A stretch of 31,917 bases of DNA from Bacillota bacterium (GTDB lineage Bacteria; Bacillota; Clostridia; Lachnospirales; Lachnospiraceae), in assembly GCA_023415655.1 (NCBI GenBank), contig JAEZKD010000268.1, positions 1 to 31,917 of the forward strand. The letters run 5' to 3'. How positions within the stretch are numbered: position 1 is the first letter of the stretch; each line of letters starts with the position of its first letter. The notes under the pieces are model-generated. The model ran no database searches and had not been told where the DNA came from. It was given only the letters and a program-made list of their open reading frames with translations. The position numbers and the translations under genes are program-made. This document shows, piece after piece, positions 1 through 8,082 of the stretch.

Positions 1-785
1 AAGTTCTTGGTTCAAAGGAAGTTGAGGTTAAAATCGTAACAATTGATAAAGAAGAATTTGATCATGGTGGAACTAGAGCTTATGGAAGTACTCTATCAGA
101 TGCTGATTTTATGTTATATATGACTCAGGATGCAATTCCTAAGGATTTTATGCTAATTGAGAATCTAATCGAACCATTTAAGAATCCGGACGTTGCAGTT
201 GTTTATGGAAAACAAGAAGCGAATCAGGAAGCTAGCTTGTTAGAGCAATATACAAGAATATTTAATTATCCATCTGAGGATAGGTTAAAGACGAAGAAGG
301 ACAAAGAGGAACTTGGAATTAAGACTTATTTTTGTTCTAACGTATGTGCTGCTTATCGTAAAACGATGTATGAGGAGCTTGGTGGCTTTGTCAAACACAC
401 GATTTTTTATGAAGATATGATATTTGCTGCTAACGCCATTGAGTCAGATTATGCAATTTATTATGCTTCCCAAGCAAAGGTCATTCACTCTCATGAATAC
501 ACTCTGATGCAGCAGTTACGTCGAAATTTCGATCTTGGAGTATCACAACGGGAGTATAAAGAAGTATTTTCTAACGTTTCTTCTGAAAAGGAAGGTCTCA
601 AGCTTGTAAAGAAAGCGGTTGGATATCTATTGGATCAAAAAAAATATATCGAATTGTTTCAGTTTATAATGGAAAGTGGTTTTAAGTATATTGGGTTTTT
701 CCTTGGGAAGAGATATAATTATTTACCACCGTCAGTCTGTCAGTGGTTTAGCATGAACAAGGCTTATTGGAGGAAACATGTGTAG
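1..785 (+). CDS. Family-2 glycosyltransferase, rhamnosyltransferase-like (5' end outside window)
   Basis: The reading frame is open from base 3 of the window, so the true start lies upstream and the first ATG seen (base 111) is internal. Translation from the edge gives a phosphate-loop-like FDHGGTR stretch, then TQDAIP, which matches the donor/metal-binding TQDA block of GT-A rhamnosyltransferases. Next come a FCSNVCAAYRK segment and an acceptor-side FYEDM motif (E-D, the usual catalytic-base region). The C-terminus is basic and aromatic with no clear membrane span. The enzyme would move a sugar from a nucleotide donor onto a cell-surface polysaccharide precursor at the inner face of the membrane. 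Its stop codon overlaps the next glycosyltransferase start by 8 bp, so the two are translationally coupled. Sugar and linkage cannot be read from sequence. Confidence 0.85.
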   Translation, partial: VLGSKEVEVKIVTIDKEEFDHGGTRAYGSTLSDADFMLYMTQDAIPKDFMLIENLIEPFKNPDVAVVYGKQEANQEASLLEQYTRIFNYPSEDRLKTKKDKEELGIKTYFCSNVCAAYRKTMYEELGGFVKHTIFYEDMIFAANAIESDYAIYYASQAKVIHSHEYTLMQQLRRNFDLGVSQREYKEVFSNVSSEKEGLKLVKKAVGYLLDQKKYIELFQFIMESGFKYIGFFLGKRYNYLPPSVCQWFSMNKAYWRKHV

Positions 786-1716
786 AGTTGATGTCGTAAT
801 GGCAACGTATAATGGAGAAAAGTATATAACCGAGCAGATGGAATCCGTTATGAATAATGAGGGTTGCGAAGTACATCTTCATATCTTTGATGATGGTTCT
901 ACAGATCATACACTAGAAAAAGTAGAAGAATGTAGGGCAAAGTATCCTCGCTTAATTACGGTACAAAAAAATGAACAAAACCTTGGATTGACGATTAATT
1001 TCTTAAGAGGGATACAAATGGTGATGGAACAAAATCCTGAAGCACAATATATTATGTGTTGTGACCAGGATGACGTTTGGAATACCGATAAGATAAAAAA
1101 GACATTAAAGCGAATGAAGCAGATGGAGGAGCGTTACGGTGAAGACCGTCCAATGCTTGTATTTACGGATGCTACTGTAACGGATGATCAATTGAATGAA
1201 TTACAAAGCTCATTTTATAAGAGTCAACGTTATCAAGTAGAGAACTTAGATTTACCCCATCTATTGATGGAAAATAAATGTATTGGCTGTACAACGATGA
1301 TCAATCGTGCGTATGAACCGTATTTATTACGATTACCAAAACAAGCACGTTATCATGACTGGTGGCTCGCTTTGATTGCAGCTACCTTTGGGAATATTAG
1401 CTTTTTACCACGTCAGACCATTCAATATCGTCAACATTCCAATAACGTAGTTGGTGGAGCTAAGTTTCAATCTTACTTTATGAATCGCATCAAGAGTCTT
1501 AAGAATCAAAAATTAAGTCTGTTGGAGAATAAAAAGCAGGCAGAAGAGTTCTTATCCATATTTGAGGATACCTTATCGCTTCGCAAAAAGGCTATATTTG
1601 AAGTATTCATTCAAATGTATCAGATGAGTTGGTTCAAACAACGTTATGTTTTAATTCATGAAGGGTACTTAAAAAGTGGTATCATTCGTAATCTTGGATT
1701 ATTACTCATATTTTAG
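778..1716 (+). CDS. Family-2 glycosyltransferase, rhamnosyltransferase-like
   Basis: This 312-aa GT-A enzyme starts with the family-2 signature DVVMATYNGEKYI (about residues 5-17). FDDGSTD follows near residue 38 and CCDQDDVW near residue 98 (the DxD-type metal/nucleotide site). A YHDWWLALIAA segment near residue 197 is typical of rhamnosyl- and related transferases of O-antigen or wall-polysaccharide clusters. The ATG overlaps the end of the preceding glycosyltransferase by 8 bp, with an AGGA ribosome site inside that gene, so both are in one operon running in from the left. The protein is soluble or peripheral, with no signal peptide. The gene ends at a long palindrome that probably terminates the operon. 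Exact donor and acceptor are unknown. Confidence 0.87.
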   Translation: MCRVDVVMATYNGEKYITEQMESVMNNEGCEVHLHIFDDGSTDHTLEKVEECRAKYPRLITVQKNEQNLGLTINFLRGIQMVMEQNPEAQYIMCCDQDDVWNTDKIKKTLKRMKQMEERYGEDRPMLVFTDATVTDDQLNELQSSFYKSQRYQVENLDLPHLLMENKCIGCTTMINRAYEPYLLRLPKQARYHDWWLALIAATFGNISFLPRQTIQYRQHSNNVVGGAKFQSYFMNRIKSLKNQKLSLLENKKQAEEFLSIFEDTLSLRKKAIFEVFIQMYQMSWFKQRYVLIHEGYLKSGIIRNLGLLLIF

Positions 1717-1718
1717 TG

Positions 1719-1821
1719 AAAACCCGCATTCTATTTTGGCTATTGATGTACCTTATATTTGTTAGATCTAAACCTAACAAATAGAGAGTTATCATCACTA
1801 GCAAAATAGAATGCGGGTTTT
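1719..1821. terminator. Long imperfect palindrome, bidirectional terminator between convergent genes
   Basis: Outer arms of 20 bp (1719-1738 and 1802-1821) pair perfectly. The next 10 bp (gctattgatg with catcactagc) pair with one mismatch. After an internal bulge, a 9-bp inner stem (atttgttag/ctaacaaat) closes on an 8-nt loop. The GC-rich base followed by GGGTTTTTAT fits Rho-independent termination of the plus-strand operon, and it also reads towards arcC on the minus strand. The right half contains tatcatcacta and caaaatagaat, both of which recur in the same order inside the palindrome at 12303-12371. It may therefore be one copy of a dispersed repeat and not a simple terminator. Confidence 0.7.
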
Positions 1822-1845
1822 TATACGTTTACTTAGATTATTATC

Positions 1846-2775
1846 TTATTCGATTATCGTACCAGTTTTTCCATTCAGTGCGGCAACCGCCTTGTCCAAT
1901 TGGGTAATAATAGCTTTACGACCAGCTCGTCCAGTTACAAAATCTACACTTGCTTCAATCTTTGGAAGCATAGCACCAGCTTCAAAGTAACCTTCCTCTA
2001 TGTATTTTTTAGCATCTGATGTGGTAATACTGTCAAGCTCAGTGGCATCTTTACTTCCATAATTAAGGAGTACTTTTTCAACACCAGTTAAGAATAATAA
2101 ACAGTCAGCATCTAATAATTCAGCCATCTTAGCAGCAGTCAAATCTTTTTCAATCACTGCACTTGCGCCCTTTAGGGTAGTATATTGTTCAAGAACTGGA
2201 ATACCGCCACCACCTCCAGCGATGACAATTTGATCTGCATCAATCAATGCTTTAATTGCATCAATTTCATAGATATCAATCGGTTTTGGAGCTGCGATAA
2301 TACGACGATAACCTTTTTCTTCTTTTACAACATAGTTACCTTTTTCTTCTTCTAATGAGGCTTCTTCCTCCGTCATATAACGTCCGATAATCTTAGTAGG
2401 GTTGGAGAATGCTTTGTCAAAAGGATCTACCTTTACTTGGGTGATTACAGTGGAAACTGGTTTATATAAACCGCGATTTAATAATTCAGTACGAATCATG
2501 TTCTGTAGATCATAACCGATATAGCCTTGACTCATTGCTCCACAGACGGACATTGGGGCAACGGTATATCTAGAATCTAATCGACTAAATTCTGTCATTG
2601 CGGTATGGATCATACCAACCTGTGGTCCATTACTATGTGTAATAACAACACGATAACCAGCTTCTATTAAATCTGCCACTGCATTTGCTGCCTTTTTGAT
2701 ATTGGCACGCTGTTCTGGAAAAGTTTCACCAAAGGCACTACGACCGAGTGCTACAACAATAATGTTTTTATTCAT
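1846..2775 (-). CDS. arcC: Carbamate kinase
   Basis: The 309-aa product has the usual length of carbamate kinase, which makes ATP and carbamate from carbamoyl phosphate and ADP in the cytoplasm. The amino-acid kinase fold is clear: SNGPQVGMI near residue 48, PMSVCGAMSQGYIGYDLQN, NPTKIIGRYMTEEEA, RRIIAAPKPIDI, the GGGGGIPV nucleotide loop, GASAVIEKD, and MLPKIEA towards the end. The overall pattern resembles the YqeA-like subgroup. Two normally conserved phosphate-loop motifs differ: LGGNA is LGRSA (residues 10-14) and THGNGPQVG is THSNGPQVG. No arginine deiminase or ornithine transcarbamylase gene is adjacent, so its carbamoyl-phosphate source (arginine, purine or other catabolism) is open. 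The minus-strand ribosome site is AGAGGT, 5 nt before ATG. It converges on the glycosyltransferase operon. Confidence 0.9.
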   Translation of the reverse strand: MNKNIIVVALGRSAFGETFPEQRANIKKAANAVADLIEAGYRVVITHSNGPQVGMIHTAMTEFSRLDSRYTVAPMSVCGAMSQGYIGYDLQNMIRTELLNRGLYKPVSTVITQVKVDPFDKAFSNPTKIIGRYMTEEEASLEEEKGNYVVKEEKGYRRIIAAPKPIDIYEIDAIKALIDADQIVIAGGGGGIPVLEQYTTLKGASAVIEKDLTAAKMAELLDADCLLFLTGVEKVLLNYGSKDATELDSITTSDAKKYIEEGYFEAGAMLPKIEASVDFVTGRAGRKAIITQLDKAVAALNGKTGTIIE

Positions 2776-2916
2776 CTCGTTACCTCTTTTCTGTCTTATA
2801 TTGGTATCATACCATTATTTTAGAAAAAAGAAAAGATAGTTGGGGGTGAAAAAAGGGTACGGGATGGAGACTTTCATCTAACAACAAAATATCTGTCTTG
2901 AAACAGCTTGTTATGT

Positions 2917-2944
2917 TTGGTAAAATAGGTAAAATGGTTATAAT
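2917..2944 (+). promoter_or_regulatory. Putative mgsA promoter
   Basis: A perfect TATAAT (2939-2944) lies 16 bp after TTGGTA (2917-2922, 4 of 6 matches to TTGACA). It leads into an AT-rich leader of about 40 nt before the mgsA ribosome site AAAGGAG. Only the -10 element is strong. Confidence 0.4.
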
Positions 2945-2991
2945 AGATAATATATATTACAATAGTAGATAAAACCTAAAGGAGATATCAA

Positions 2992-3471
2992 ATGTTAGAA
3001 GACGATTACATTTATTTTAAAATGGAAAAGACAAAGCACATTGCATTAGTAGCACATGATGGAAAAAAGAAAGAGATTGTCGAATGGGCAGATAAGAATA
3101 AAGAGATATTAAAGAATCATTTTCTATGTGGGACAGGAACAACGGCTCGCATGATTGCTGACAAAACAGGGTTACCAGTGCGTGCTTACAATAGTGGACC
3201 ACTCGGTGGAGATCAACAGATTGGTGCGAGAATTGTAGAAGGTAACATTGATTTTATTGTGTTTTTGTGGGATCCATTAGAATCACAGCCTCATGATCCA
3301 GATGTAAAGGCTTTACTTCGAATTGCAGTTGTATATGATATTCCGATTGCTAACAATTTGGCAACGGCAGACTTTTTATTAGAATCCAAATACATGGAAT
3401 CTGAGTATAATCGTAAAGTTGCTAACTTTAATAAACATATGCAGGAAAGAATTGAAGAGTTTTCGAAATAA
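2992..3471 (+). CDS. mgsA: Methylglyoxal synthase
   Basis: This cytoplasmic enzyme turns dihydroxyacetone phosphate into methylglyoxal and phosphate, a bypass of lower glycolysis under phosphate limitation or sugar stress. At 159 aa it is slightly longer than the usual 130-150, from a short N-terminal extension. Family residues are all visible: HIALVAHDG (H22, D23), the phosphate-binding GTGTTARMI (about 47-55), SGPLGGDQQIGARI with the catalytic Asp at D74, and FLWDPLESQPHDPDVKALLR with H101 and D104. The start is supported by AAAGGAG with 8-nt spacing. It is monocistronic and ends at a hairpin shared with the convergent chemotaxis gene. Confidence 0.95.
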   Translation: MLEDDYIYFKMEKTKHIALVAHDGKKKEIVEWADKNKEILKNHFLCGTGTTARMIADKTGLPVRAYNSGPLGGDQQIGARIVEGNIDFIVFLWDPLESQPHDPDVKALLRIAVVYDIPIANNLATADFLLESKYMESEYNRKVANFNKHMQERIEEFSK

Positions 3472-3476
3472 TTAGG

Positions 3477-3513
3477 AAACGGTGCAACCAAAAAGGTCAC
3501 ACCGTTTTCTTTT
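3477..3513. terminator. Bidirectional terminator between mgsA and the chemotaxis gene
   Basis: An 8-bp stem aaacggtg/caccgttt (3477-3484 with 3500-3507) extends inward by acc/ggt and is followed by TTCTTTTATT on the plus strand. Between the two stem parts the minus-strand transcript forms G-U pairs, so it also suits the opposite gene, whose stop codon is 14 bp away. Confidence 0.65.
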
Positions 3514-3526
3514 ATTATAAGGAGGT

Positions 3527-5221
3527 TTAAATCTTAAAATCCTTAACATAATCCCTTAGATTCTGAGAAGAATCCTTGGAGGAATTGTTTAATGCCTCAA
3601 TTTCAACAGCACTTGTATTAATACTTCCAATGCTTTGAGCGATGGAAGTACTTCCGTTTGCACTTTCATCAACAGCTATGGATATCTGATTGATTGTATT
3701 GGTCATATTGGTAATACTTGATAAGACTTCTTCTGTGGTTGCACTTAAGTTATCTACCATATCGTTAAAGAAGGTTGCATCATCATAGTATTGTTGACCA
3801 GTGGAAACCATATCTTGACAAGTTGTTATCACAGTTTCATTTAAGAAATTGAGTATATCATTGGAACAAGTAACAAGATTCTCAACGGAAGTAAGTACCT
3901 GAGTAGTTACTTCTTGGATTTTTGCAACGGCAGCACCAGAAGCTTCCGATAATGTCTTAATCTCATTCGCAACGACCGCAAAGCCACGACCACTCTCACC
4001 AGCACGTGCCGCTTCAATGGAAGCATTTAAGGATAAGAGATTGGTTTGAGAAGTTATGGAAAGGATGGTATCCGATAATACTTTGATTTGTTCAATACTC
4101 TTGGACTGTTCAATTGCAGCTTGCACCTTCTTATTGGTTTCTTCAATGATTTGATTTGTTTTCTGATAAGAGTGAGTTGCATCTTCTTTTAATTTAATTG
4201 CACGTTTGCTGATTTCATCGGCAGCTTGAGCACCTTCTTGAGCTTGCGTAGCAATTTGCTTTGTAGCATCTTCCACTTCAAGCGCTGAACAGTGAATTTG
4301 TTCCATCGATGCTGCTGTTTCTTCCATACCAGCAGAGATTTCCTCCGTAGTTGCCGAGACATCATCAATATTATTATTGAGTGATCGGAGTCTTGTAACA
4401 TTTTCTGAGATAGAATTATCAACAACTGCCGTACTATCAATAATAGTTCCAACCATTTCGGCAATTACTTTTTTCATTACTACTGCTTCACGAGCAAGAA
4501 CACCGATTTCATCTTTTCGTTTGGTATATTTTTCATCAATCGTACCAGTAAAATCCTTATTCCCCATCTTGACAAAGTCGTTCATGACAACCTTTAAGGC
4601 ATTTACTATAAAGGTGCCTATGATAAAGAAAGCGACAATACCAATAATAACTGTGCTTGAATTAATTAAAATTAAGTTTTTAGTAATAGAGTTGATATGA
4701 TCAGAAATGGAGCTTTGGTCCAAACCGATAAATAACATACCAATAATCTGATTACTCGCATCCTTGATAGGCATATAATAAGCTCTTGTATCATGTCCTA
4801 AGATATTAAGTCTTGTAGTATAGGTAGTACCTTGGTTTAACACCTTGTTGGCAACTTCCTCAGAAGCTGTAGTTCCGATACCACGTTTGCCTGATTCATC
4901 AATTATATTTGTGGAGATTCTGGTATTCTTATGAAATATGGTAACGTAGTAATCTGATAAATACATGACCTTGTCAACAAAATTCGTATCATAATTTAAT
5001 AAATACTCCCCTTTGTATAGTTGCCCATCCTTTTCTACAAAATCTCCAGGATAAGTTTCATCAAGTAAGTAGTTAACCAAAGCAAGGTCCTTTTCGACAA
5101 TTTCAACATAAATTGAAGTCATATCATTGTTAGTCATTTTCGTTACATATGCAATCGTAAGTACTGAACTTAAGAACATAATAGCAATGATTGCGCCAAC
5201 AAGTTTTGTTTTAAGTTTCAT
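3527..5221 (-). CDS. Methyl-accepting chemotaxis protein
   Basis: This 564-aa transmembrane chemoreceptor signals to CheA/CheW. The N-terminus has membrane segment 1 (about 7-27), an extracellular ligand domain of about 155 residues resembling a single Cache domain (YYVTIFHKNTRISTNI, then TTYTTRLNILGHDTRAYYMPI and GMLFIGLD), and membrane segment 2 (about 185-208). A HAMP linker follows, then a long coiled-coil signalling domain with the conserved hairpin tip IEAARAGESGRGFAVVANEI. Candidate methylation helices flank the tip (ATTEEISAGMEETAASMEQI; NLSATTEEVLSSITNM). The ligand is unknown. AGGAGG lies 7 nt before ATG. A sigma-D-like promoter lies upstream, as expected of motility-regulon genes. 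It is monocistronic. Confidence 0.93.
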   Translation of the reverse strand: MKLKTKLVGAIIAIMFLSSVLTIAYVTKMTNNDMTSIYVEIVEKDLALVNYLLDETYPGDFVEKDGQLYKGEYLLNYDTNFVDKVMYLSDYYVTIFHKNTRISTNIIDESGKRGIGTTASEEVANKVLNQGTTYTTRLNILGHDTRAYYMPIKDASNQIIGMLFIGLDQSSISDHINSITKNLILINSSTVIIGIVAFFIIGTFIVNALKVVMNDFVKMGNKDFTGTIDEKYTKRKDEIGVLAREAVVMKKVIAEMVGTIIDSTAVVDNSISENVTRLRSLNNNIDDVSATTEEISAGMEETAASMEQIHCSALEVEDATKQIATQAQEGAQAADEISKRAIKLKEDATHSYQKTNQIIEETNKKVQAAIEQSKSIEQIKVLSDTILSITSQTNLLSLNASIEAARAGESGRGFAVVANEIKTLSEASGAAVAKIQEVTTQVLTSVENLVTCSNDILNFLNETVITTCQDMVSTGQQYYDDATFFNDMVDNLSATTEEVLSSITNMTNTINQISIAVDESANGSTSIAQSIGSINTSAVEIEALNNSSKDSSQNLRDYVKDFKI

Positions 5222-5317
5222 GTTTGTTTCCTCCTTAGTTAAAATAATTCCCCTAATTATTTTCCCCTCAAAGAAACTCCCTTTTTAATTATCTTTTGTG
5301 AGTAACTTTTGACAATT

Positions 5318-5345
5318 ATATCGGCTTAAGCTACAATAAATTTTA
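5318..5345 (-). promoter_or_regulatory. Sigma-D (FliA-type) promoter of the chemotaxis gene
   Basis: On the minus strand TAAAATTT (5345-5338) is followed after 12 nt by GCCGATAT (5325-5318). The motility sigma consensus is TAAA, about 15 nt, then GCCGATAA, so this is 7 of 8 at the -10, TAAA intact, with a spacer one longer than ideal. It lies about 97 nt before the start of a chemoreceptor, the gene class this sigma normally controls. Confidence 0.6.
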
Positions 5346-5384
5346 GTAATGTAGAAAGAAATAGTGAAAAAATAGAATGATTTC

Positions 5385-5413
5385 TTGACACACATAGTAT
5401 AATTGTATACAAT
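5385..5413 (+). promoter_or_regulatory. Promoter and palindromic operator of the citrate synthase operon
   Basis: A perfect -35 TTGACA (5385-5390), 17-bp spacer and -10 TACAAT (5408-5413) precede the Re-citrate synthase gene. A perfect 12-bp palindrome ATTGTATACAAT (5402-5413) covers the -10. It resembles operators of FadR/GntR-type regulators (TTGTATACAA core), and the third gene of this operon encodes such a regulator, so autorepression is the simplest reading. Confidence 0.62.
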
Positions 5414-5447
5414 AAAACAGAAAAAAATATAGTTAGGAGAGTGTGCC

Positions 5448-6854
5448 ATGGGAGAACGTAAAGTATATCGAAATCCTCACAATAACTTACTATCATTAGA
5501 AGAACATATCTATGAACTTGTTGATGTTGCACAACCAAATGTTTTTCGAAATCTCTTTCCATACGATGAGATTCCGAAAATCGCATTCAACGATCGTATT
5601 GTTCCTCACAATATGCCCGATAAGATCTGGATTACAGATACTACATTTCGGGATGGACAGCAGTCGAGAGCTCCTTACACAACGGATCAAATTGTTAAGA
5701 TTTTTGACTATTTGCATCGTTTGGGTGGGGTAAATGGAATCATACGAGCGAGCGAGTTCTTCTTATATAGTAAAAAGGATCGTGATGCAGTTTACAAATG
5801 CATGGAACGTGGATATCAATTCCCAGAGGTAACCTCTTGGATTCGTGCGAATAAGAAGGATTTTGAACTTGTAAAAGACCTTGGTATGAAAGAAACAGGA
5901 ATTTTAGTAAGTTGTTCTGACTATCATATCTTTTATAAGATGAAGATGACTCGTAGTCAAGCGATGAATCATTATCTTAGCATTGTACGTGAATGTTTAG
6001 AAGTAGGTGTTGCACCAAGATGTCATTTGGAGGATATTACTCGGTCGGATATCCATGGGTTTGTAATACCATTTTGTTTTGAATTAATGCAGTTAGGACA
6101 AGAATATAATATACCAGTCAAAATTCGTGCTTGTGATACGATGGGATATGGGGTAAATTTTGCAGGTGCGGTAATCCCTCGAAGCGTACAAGGGATTATT
6201 TACAGTTTAAGAACACATGCAGGAGTTCCTTCCGATCAACTAGAATGGCATGGACATAATGATTTTTATAAGGCAGTAACCAATTCTACTACAGCATGGC
6301 TTTATGGTGCTAGTGGTGTTAATTGCTCCCTTTTTGGGATTGGAGAAAGAACTGGCAATACTCCATTGGAGGCTATGGTATTCGAATATGCTCAATTAAA
6401 AGGATCACTGGATGGTATGGATACGACCGTAATCACTGAGCTTGCAGAATACTTCAAAAAGGATATTGGTTATTCCATTCCGCATAGAACTCCTTTCGTT
6501 GGCAAAAATTTCAATGTAACAAGAGCTGGAATTCATGCAGACGGTCTCTTGAAAAATGAAGAAATATATAATATATTTGATACAGATAAGTTTTTGAAAC
6601 GTCCGGTCTTAGTTTCTGTGTCCAATACATCTGGTCTTGCTGGAATTGCACATTGGATAAATACATACTATAAGCTTAAGAATGATGAATTGTTAGATAA
6701 ATCCAATCCACTTGTTGTTAAGTTAAAGGATATTGTTGATAAAGAGTATGAAGCTGGCAGAATTACGGTTATGACAGACGAGGAACTAATACACTTAATT
6801 GACCAATATAAAAAAGAGTGTAACGTTGATCTACCGGAGATTAAGGTTGACTAA
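5448..6854 (+). CDS. Putative Re-citrate synthase (DRE-TIM metallolyase, isopropylmalate/homocitrate synthase family)
   Basis: This 468-aa enzyme is of the HMGL-like TIM-barrel family. It would condense acetyl-CoA with oxaloacetate to citrate in the cytoplasm. Motifs: TDTTFRDGQQSRAPYT (63-78; catalytic R68, metal ligand D69), ASEFFLYS (101-108), CHLEDITRSD (192-201), the metal-binding HGHND (268-272) and GIGERTGNTPLE (297-308). A roughly 55-residue N-terminal extension before the barrel, the absence of a LeuA allosteric domain and the short C-terminal domain fit the Re-citrate synthase group described from Clostridium kluyveri. Isocitrate dehydrogenase directly downstream supports citrate over homocitrate or isopropylmalate as product. 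AGGAGA lies 8 nt before ATG. No aconitase is in the window. Homocitrate synthase is the main alternative. Confidence 0.72.
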   Translation: MGERKVYRNPHNNLLSLEEHIYELVDVAQPNVFRNLFPYDEIPKIAFNDRIVPHNMPDKIWITDTTFRDGQQSRAPYTTDQIVKIFDYLHRLGGVNGIIRASEFFLYSKKDRDAVYKCMERGYQFPEVTSWIRANKKDFELVKDLGMKETGILVSCSDYHIFYKMKMTRSQAMNHYLSIVRECLEVGVAPRCHLEDITRSDIHGFVIPFCFELMQLGQEYNIPVKIRACDTMGYGVNFAGAVIPRSVQGIIYSLRTHAGVPSDQLEWHGHNDFYKAVTNSTTAWLYGASGVNCSLFGIGERTGNTPLEAMVFEYAQLKGSLDGMDTTVITELAEYFKKDIGYSIPHRTPFVGKNFNVTRAGIHADGLLKNEEIYNIFDTDKFLKRPVLVSVSNTSGLAGIAHWINTYYKLKNDELLDKSNPLVVKLKDIVDKEYEAGRITVMTDEELIHLIDQYKKECNVDLPEIKVD

Positions 6855-6884
6855 AAACGATATTAAAAATTAGGAGGACGAACG

Positions 6885-8051
6885 ATGACTGCGGAAAAGA
6901 TAACAGCTGCAAAAGAGGCATTTGGAAAGTTGTTGGAGGAGCAATTAAAGAGAATTGAAGCGATGAAAGCTCAGGATGATTTTATCAAATATAATGAATT
7001 GGATCAGATTATCATTGGCGTATGTGGTGGTGATGGAATCGGTCCTGCAATTACTGGTCAGGCACAACGAATTCTAGAATTCTTATTAAAGGATGAAGTA
7101 GCTCGTGGAAAAGTTGCTTTTAAAGTGATAGATGGTCTAACAATTGAAAGAAGAGCTGCTGAAATGAAAGCAATCCCAGATGACGTATTAAAGGAGCTAA
7201 AAGCCTGTCATGTCATCTTAAAGGGGCCAACAACAACACCTAGAAAGGGTGATCCATGGCCAAATGTAGAAAGTGCAAATGTGGCAATGAGAAAAGAGCT
7301 AGATTTATTTGCCAATGTACGACCAGTTCGAATTCCTGAACAGGGTATCGATTGGACCTTCTATCGTGAAAACACCGAAGGTGCATATGCAGTTGGTAGC
7401 AAGGGTGTTCATGTTACCGAAGATTTAGGTGTTGACTTTACGGTTGTAACCAGTCAAGGGACTGAGAGAATTATTCGTGCAGCTTTTGAATTTGCAAGAG
7501 CAAATAAAAAGACTAGAGTAACAGCAGTAACAAAAGCAAATATTATCAAAACAACTGATGGTAAGTTTTTGGATATCTTCCGTGAAATCGCATCCGAATA
7601 TCCAGAAATTACAGCAGATGATTGGTATATAGATATTATGACAGCAAAGCTAATTGATGAAAAACGTAGAAGAGACTTCCAAGTAGTTGTATTACCAAAT
7701 CTATATGGGGATATTATTACAGATGAAGCAGCAGAATTCCAAGGTGGAGTAGGAACTGCAGGAAGTGCTAATATCGGTAAACGTTATGCTATGTTTGAAG
7801 CGATTCACGGATCCGCTCCGAGAATGGTTTTAGAAGGACGAGATAAATATGCAGACCCTTGCTCTGTCATTCGTGCAGGAGCAATGCTATTATCTCATAT
7901 CGGTTATATCAAGGAAGCAAATCAATTATATGAGGCTCTAGATATTTGTACGATTACTGAGAAAAAGTATGTGATCACTGGTCGTGATAATGGTGCAACA
8001 AGCGCTGAGTTCGCAGATTATATCATGGATACGATCTCAAATATGAAATAA
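6885..8051 (+). CDS. icd: Isocitrate dehydrogenase (isocitrate/isopropylmalate dehydrogenase family)
   Basis: This 388-aa cytoplasmic beta-decarboxylating dehydrogenase converts isocitrate to 2-oxoglutarate. Visible are a 40-residue helical N-terminal extension, the nucleotide-fold start GVCGGDGIGPAI (45-56), the isocitrate-type substrate loop ESANVAMR (S130, N132, R136) with R146 and R161 (YRENTEGAYA), and the metal site NLYGDIITDEAAE. The cofactor loop is unusual: after HGSAP it reads RMVLEGRDKYADP instead of the compact loops of standard NAD or NADP enzymes, so cofactor preference is unassigned. It lies 30 bp after the citrate synthase gene with its own AGGAGG, in one operon. Isopropylmalate dehydrogenase is less likely given the Ser/Asn substrate loop and the neighbour. 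Confidence 0.87.
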   Translation: MTAEKITAAKEAFGKLLEEQLKRIEAMKAQDDFIKYNELDQIIIGVCGGDGIGPAITGQAQRILEFLLKDEVARGKVAFKVIDGLTIERRAAEMKAIPDDVLKELKACHVILKGPTTTPRKGDPWPNVESANVAMRKELDLFANVRPVRIPEQGIDWTFYRENTEGAYAVGSKGVHVTEDLGVDFTVVTSQGTERIIRAAFEFARANKKTRVTAVTKANIIKTTDGKFLDIFREIASEYPEITADDWYIDIMTAKLIDEKRRRDFQVVVLPNLYGDIITDEAAEFQGGVGTAGSANIGKRYAMFEAIHGSAPRMVLEGRDKYADPCSVIRAGAMLLSHIGYIKEANQLYEALDICTITEKKYVITGRDNGATSAEFADYIMDTISNMK

Positions 8052-8082
8052 GTTATTATGTGCTTAGCACAGGAGGTTTTTT

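Noticed and set aside
1719..1821. Long palindrome as an insertion-sequence remnant or MITE
   Set aside because: No target-site duplication or transposase remnant was seen. Kept as terminator/repeat.
4377..4700. 107-aa plus-strand hydrophobic frame inside the chemoreceptor
   Set aside because: The hydrophobicity comes from complementing the receptor's coding strand. No start signals.
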